Shown here in pieces: positions 58,701 through 64,000 of a stretch of 64,000 nt of DNA. The translations under genes and the position numbers were made by a program. The notes under the pieces were generated by a model. The model had not been told where the DNA came from. It was given only the letters and a program-made list of their open reading frames with translations, and ran no database searches. The DNA comes from Phoronis australis (lineage: Eukaryota; Phoronida; Phoronidae). Within the stretch, counting starts at the first letter, position 1, and each line of letters begins with the position of its first letter. The stretch spans positions 345,695 through 409,694 of the forward strand of contig NMRA01000101.1 of assembly GCA_002633005.1 (NCBI GenBank), in the 5' to 3' direction.

Positions 58701-61700
58701 TTTAACAGACACGTGAATTACACTGCACTGCCGAAAATGAAAAGCAATACGGTTCACTACAAGCTTAATTACAGTACAAGTCAAATGTTTTGACATTCAT
58801 TAAAAATCTTTAACTTTTGATACAATAAGTTTTCTTTTACATCAGTTTTGTGTCCACTGTAGTTATATATCTTTCCACCCAAAAACGGAAATAATGTTTA
58901 TTCATGAGGCAAAGTTAGTGACGTCATTAGGAAAGTTTCAGTGTGCAAATCACACCGGATACCCGCTAATGACGTCATACCGACAGTTTCTTGCCTTTTG
59001 TACCGCTTTCAGATGTGAAACTTTTATGTGCAGTAGATAGGGCGTCTGATAAGAAAGCTGATCAACCACTTTAAAAGAGCTTTCTTAAAGGCGTCCTACT
59101 AGTCGTCGTACGAGTAATAACTCAAATCACGTGAGATCATTTTGGCCTAACAGATGTTACCGTGACGTCATTGGGGAATGTAGCTTTTTCACGATAAGAA
59201 GGCAGATATACTGTCTGATTTAGGGGCGCACGAAGAAAAAACGCAAATCAGACATCTGGTAAGTGTTCAGACGGAGAATCAGACGTCTCATCTGCCCCCT
59301 GGTCGAACGACATTTGAACGTAGTGCTATTTTTGTGACGAATGCTCTAGGATTTCTTATACTGGGATCGAGTAATTTGACGTATTAAAAGGACAGTAGTC
59401 TTTGATTTAATCTCCGCGATAATTGTCAAGTTTTAAAACATGCGAATTTACAGATTTATGCTAATTGCTACTACTGGTGAAATTCGCCGTGAAAGTATTT
59501 ACCAGGAAATGTCGTCAGTTTCTGTCCCTTTTAAAACTTTTCTGACGTCTTGGCGGGCCTTTTCTTGGATTTCAGGATGTGACGCCATATTGTATAGGAT
59601 CCATGTCAAGGCACTGGATGTTGTATCGTGCCCTAAGAATAAAAGTTTTCAGTGCCAATTTTCTCCTGAGACGAGTATTTTACAATAAACTAGGCATGAT
59701 CAGCTTCAGCTGGCCTCAGCACTTCAGTTTATACAGCCTAGCCATTCAGGTGGCAAGCAGCTAATAGAGGTCTCCGTGCCAGCTACTCACAAAGAAGACA
59801 GCACTTTTAATACCCCGATGTATACCTTGTAAAAGAACGAGGCACAACACCAAAAAGTTGCAAACTCAAAGTGGCTCCTTTGGCCTCAGGAGAAAACTTG
59901 GCGGTGTCCAGTAAATTAAAAATTCCCAAAACGATCAACCTTTTCCGCACTGGTGCATCACACAGTATAGTTTCTTGGAGTTCTGGCTATTTTGTGCACT
60001 CCGCGATTAAGGTACGTACTATCTAAACTATTATTTGAGTAAAGAACGAAACAAATATCCAAACGTTTCAGGGAACTTAGTTGAGACCCTATTTGGGACA
60101 GTTTCATGCAACCGAGCACAGACATGAGTCTATGGCCCTTAGCGTCACTATAAGACAAAAAAGCACTGTTGGTTCGTGAGATCTCTCGACTCCTTTTGAA
60201 ACCTGAGCATCAATGTAAAAAGAAAAAATCGTTTCTTTTAGCGAACTCGTTTTTTTTTCAAAATCCAACACAGTACCTTGGCAGCTGAGTGGCGGTCATC
60301 TCTTTTATGAGTTGAATTGATTCGGAACGCGTTTCCAAAGGCAAACTATGCTGCTTTGAGTCACGATCAGCCCAACCACAATGTTGACTGCCGGAAAAAA
60401 TATCCCGCATCACTCGACTCAGCTAATCAGGCAACTTCTTTTTAAAATTGCATGACCAAAAAATACCGCATCACCGCAGAACCAATTAGTTTTGGCCGTA
60501 ATATTTTCTAATCACACTATAGCAGCTGTCCGTGAGGTTAGTCTGGTCAGAAAATCAAAAATACATTTTAATTCACATAGGCGGATTTGGAGCCGCGGCA
60601 AGTGGAACGACCCAAAACACCGTTAGCCCACCTTCATATGCGTAGAAATGTTCCTCTAAAAATTGTTATTAGGTCCCCTTTCAGACTTTTAGACCCGTCA
60701 TTCCAAAATAGCATAAGAAGGTTTTCTTCAGTCCGGGAGCGAAATTGTGAGTCTATTATCTTCAGTTGTTAAAATGCCAACAAGAGCGTCACTTCAAGGT
60801 ATTTGCCCACATCGCAACGCATTTTTTAAGATATGCCATGCTTGTTCACACACAAATGTACTATCTCTCTAAATCTTGAAACGGCGTGGAAATATAGCAT
60901 ATCATGGACTTAGCAGCTGATCGCATATGACGAGACTGTTATCGTGTCGGCAAAGTCAAATACCGGACAACCGAAGCCTAACTACGTCTCACTGTTTGTA
61001 AATTTGCCTTCATTTGCGATATTAATGAATTAAGGACTTACCGGCAAACATGAAAGTGTTCACTTCGTTCCGTATTTCCTGCACCGTTAGTCCAGAACCA
61101 TCGGTGTCGCTGGCCAAAAGTAAAACGTCGAGAAAATCGAGAACTTTGGAATTCTCGTAACCAACACCTTCCTACAAAAAAAACTGAGTAGTAACCGGAC
61201 TTTCTATCTAATTATTCGAAGACATATTAAACTTTTAAAATGTTTCATTATTCAAAATAAAAATAAGCATATCAATGCAAACATATGCATGTTTATATGG
61301 TCACAAAACACGCGCGCCTGAGTTATATGTTACATTGAATCCCGGTTACTCAGAGTGAGTGTTAAGGGTTCCCTAAAGATTGTTTTACGGCGTTGTGCCT
61401 TTCTAAAAATACAGCAATTACACAAGAGAATACTTAAAGATACACTTCCGCTTTATTTTAGTTAAAAACTTCAAAAACGGATTTGATTGCAAGTTAGTTG
61501 AATCGAAATTTAAACCTAAATAACGCCCATTCAACAAAATTCCAACTTAACTGAATTTAAAATGAATTGTTTAATTCATATGTCATTTTTGGTGGTGCAC
61601 CACAATCTAAAATGGCCGCCATAGTGAGTGACAGCTGACTCGTGATACACGGGTATTCACTCAACTGCCGCCATAAGTAACGATTTTTCTGCGGAAACTT

Positions 61701-63900
61701 CGTTTACTTGCATGCGGGACGCAGTCGCCGCAACCTATACCAACATCTATCCTGGTGTAAGTTCTATACACTTAGACGATGGAACGGTCCAAATCAGCAA
61801 TTTACACAGAAAATGACGGTTAAAGAAACGTTTAGTTTGGGCTTCCTGGTCCTTTGCACACCCTCGATGAAACATGTTTAAAAGGTAGATTTCTTAAAGA
61901 ATTCCAATCCCACTACATGTCCCCTTAATTAGCACATGTGACCTTCTCAAACTTGACAAGTTACTTCATTCAACGTTTGACCAACTAGAACGCCTCATTT
62001 GCTGAACTTCTGAATGTTACTTTAAGAAGGACTAAAACAATTATTTTTTATGAAATGAAGCGCAGCGCGGAGTCAAATCGGGAATTTTCCCAGTCGTAAC
62101 CTTATTAACGCTCTGGCGCTGAGTCAAATGAAATCACAAAAACACAACGGGTTTTGTTGTTTCATAGCTATATTCACGGTTTACCCCGCCCAACAATCCC
62201 CAAATGGGTTTTCATTTGTAAATCCGATAACACTACTTTCACCAAAATATGTGTGCTCGTTGCAGATAAAAGGTGCACACAAATTTTTGAAGATATATGC
62301 TCTATTTACTTTAGCCAAGTTATCTTCCAAGTGATCACATGAGTTATTTGGCACTGATAACTTAATATACTTTTTGACGCTTTCCCTCAACTTTTTAAAT
62401 AATCGGTTTAAATTTTGATTAGGAAGGACTACTACCTCGTTCAAGCAAATCTGGGTAGAGTTCAGTTAAAGGAGAACGTCACCCAAAAACAACCTATTTT
62501 GTATTAATTTAGATAGAGTAGTTCCACTCGATAACAGCAAGTTCAATTGTTTTAGCTGTCACCAAACGGCAGACGGAGGTGTTGAAATTAACCAATGACG
62601 TAATCGGTTCGAACGCACTCTGTTCAGCCGTTCACGAAACGCTTACTGGTGTCAACTTATCGCTTGAATTCATCGTTTTACACCAATAAATCATCAAAAT
62701 TCGATATAAAGCCCTTAAAAATACACCGACTTCTTGAACAAACGTGTTGTTTTATTTCAACTGTTACGGATTTATAGGTATTTGAACGTACCGTAGCCTA
62801 CAGAGTTCAATAGGCCGATTTGGTCGATCGCGGGAGTTTAGGTCTGTTTGGTGATAAATTCGAATCATTCCTCCGTGAAATACAGACGGGGGAACATAGC
62901 TGTGTGTTGTAATTTTAGACTTGCGACACACAAAACACACAAAACGCTTGTTACTTCCCGGCAGTGGCTCGGAACCCGATCAGGTCAGTCGCAGTCGCCG
63001 GGACTAGACATCACGAACATAAACCAGCTTAAGTTGACAACTAAACCTCCAGTCACAAAAACACTATAATAGTGAACCAAAAAATAATGTGCACGTAATT
63101 ATTTAAATGAATTAGCCACGAAACTGAAAATCTACTTACTTGTCGGGGGATGCAAAGTCAGGTTCCCCTTCCACAGAACCGTCAGGGCAAAGGTTAGGCA
63201 GTAACAATGATTTGAATAATGTATTTGTATATCTAAATAAAGATTCCAATAACATGTGACCACAGCATATAAAATCGAGTTATTGTTTCAAAACAGCTTT
63301 CTGTCAGCAAACACTGAATTAACATTCGCTCACAAGGCCTCGGTGCCCGGTCAATCACCTTTATTGCACTAGCCGGTAACGCAGTGGTTTGAGATGAACC
63401 ACTGACGTCGCTGCGTCGTTTCTCACCTTCCTCACAGGTTAACGCGACACCTCTCGGCAAGGTGATGTTGACAGTATAAGAGGTGATGTGGATACCGACC
63501 GATTAAGACGGAAAAAAGACAAATTAAATCGGGTGGCATTCTCCTTTAACACTATAGTTTCTCACTAAAAAGCAAGATTTCTTCGAGATTTCGCGAAATA
63601 TAAGAGTGTACTTTCAATAAGAGCCCGTGATTTTAACCAGATTTTCTCGCAGTGAGAGAGTTTTGTAACTCGACTCTGATCAACTTTTCAAATGCATGCA
63701 GGTTAAACGCAAGTTGTGAGCCCAGTGCTGTTACTCCACATTAGGTTTTTAAAACTAAATTTAAAAATGCAGATACCAGATGGCGCTTGCGTCGAAGAAT
63801 CACATCGTCCGCAAATTTATGTATGGAGTTCACTTTCCCAAAGAACGTTCGGCCTTCTCCAGTCAGTTGATATACAAGATCTTTATGTAACCACGGTTTT
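55776..63900 (-). CDS. CYP4-type cytochrome P450, 3' portion
   Basis: Seven exons in coding order: 63777-63900, 61042-61171, 59503-59632, 58413-58608, 58048-58121, 56549-56614 and 55776-55887, giving 276 residues and a TAG stop. P450 landmarks appear in order: GRTFFGKVNSIHKFADDV, LDFLDVLLLASD, the I-helix oxygen-binding AGHDTTSS, the K-helix ExxR in KESLRLHPPVP, DYIPERF, and the heme-thiolate loop FSGGPR/NCIGQNFA with its cysteine ligand. The order and spacing match family 4 fatty-acid/eicosanoid omega-hydroxylases of the endoplasmic reticulum. The first 150 or more residues, including the membrane anchor, lie beyond the right edge or were not found. The stretch joining the first two listed exons is a few residues shorter than in mammalian CYP4F, so a small exon between them may be missed. 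The subfamily cannot be assigned. Confidence 0.9.
56617..57290. repeat. Higher-order satellite array in P450 intron
   Basis: About 670 bp of units of roughly 35-45 bp related to actaaaatcaacataacaaa plus cacgttactcgcatgtcaaa. The landmark ccggcgtt occurs at 56753, 56926, 57053 and 57180, the last intervals being exactly 127 bp, so three or so subunits form a larger repeating unit. The array starts within a few bases of the acceptor of the heme-binding exon (56549-56614). Confidence 0.88.
58919..59170. promoter_or_regulatory. Cluster of three TGACGTCA (CRE-type) sites
   Basis: Perfect 8-bp palindromes TGACGTCA occur at 58919-58926, 58970-58977 and 59163-59170 inside a P450 intron. The first two sit in an inverted arrangement (gacgtcattag and ctaatgacgtc). 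This is the consensus for CREB/ATF-type bZIP factors. Regulatory use is inferred from the motif cluster only. Confidence 0.4.
60066..60125. repeat. Dispersed repeat fragment, second copy
   Basis: Matches the 45372-45450 segment over about 55 bases with a few substitutions. Non-coding, in a P450 intron. Confidence 0.75.
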
Positions 63901-64000
63901 CTGGAATACAGCAGAAACGTACACAAAAACAACATTCCTTTGGGAAAATGAAGGCAATCTCGCCAACTTCGATCATTTTGTACATGTATATTTCACGTTC

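Noticed and set aside
63120-63180. Possible small P450 exon reading EPDFASPDK on the minus strand
   Set aside because: The composition fits a CYP4 linker, and a gtaagt donor follows, but the phase does not match the following exon (61171) and no acceptor gives a consistent frame. It was left out of the model.

Overview
This window is animal nuclear DNA: AT-rich, with introns of about 0.1 to 3.6 kb, consensus GT-AG splice sites, MITE-like and foldback elements, minisatellites and microsatellites. The gene set (a multi-Kazal secreted protein, an ADCK5 kinase and a CYP4-type P450) and the many short inverted-repeat elements suggest a marine invertebrate such as an invertebrate deuterostome or a lophotrochozoan, but nothing here fixes the species. 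One ambiguous base (n) lies at 43792. All gene models were assembled by hand from exon reading frames, splice consensus and phase agreement. Each model closes in frame: the Kazal gene sums to 1317 codons plus stop, ADCK5 to 582 codons plus stop (human ADCK5 is about 580), and the visible part of the P450 to 276 codons plus stop.

Layout: (1) 1403-24617, minus strand: a gene for a secreted protein of about 17 Kazal domains in 29 coding exons, plus one exon copy with broken splice sites. Its exons are shifted relative to the domains, so each unit carries the second half of one Kazal domain, a linker and the first half of the next. The units were amplified as multi-exon blocks (ABC, ABCDE, ABCDE, DE). 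The gene ends in four small tandem linker exons. (2) 24700-29200: intergenic, between two divergently transcribed genes, with fragments of repeats. (3) 29268-50108, plus strand: ADCK5, a mitochondrial atypical kinase of the UbiB family. Its 11th coding position has two homologous exons in tandem that the reading frame forces to be used one at a time. (4) 50140-55770: intergenic; the flanking genes converge here. (5) 55776-63900, minus strand: the last seven visible coding exons of a CYP4-type cytochrome P450. The 5' part lies beyond the right edge. One intron carries a higher-order satellite with a 127-bp period.

The three genes show no shared pathway; their proximity looks incidental. The most notable content is exon-level innovation: half-domain-shifted, phase-compatible Kazal units; an exon copy caught decaying; tandem triplications lying over the first two splice donors of the Kazal gene; and candidate mutually exclusive exons in ADCK5.
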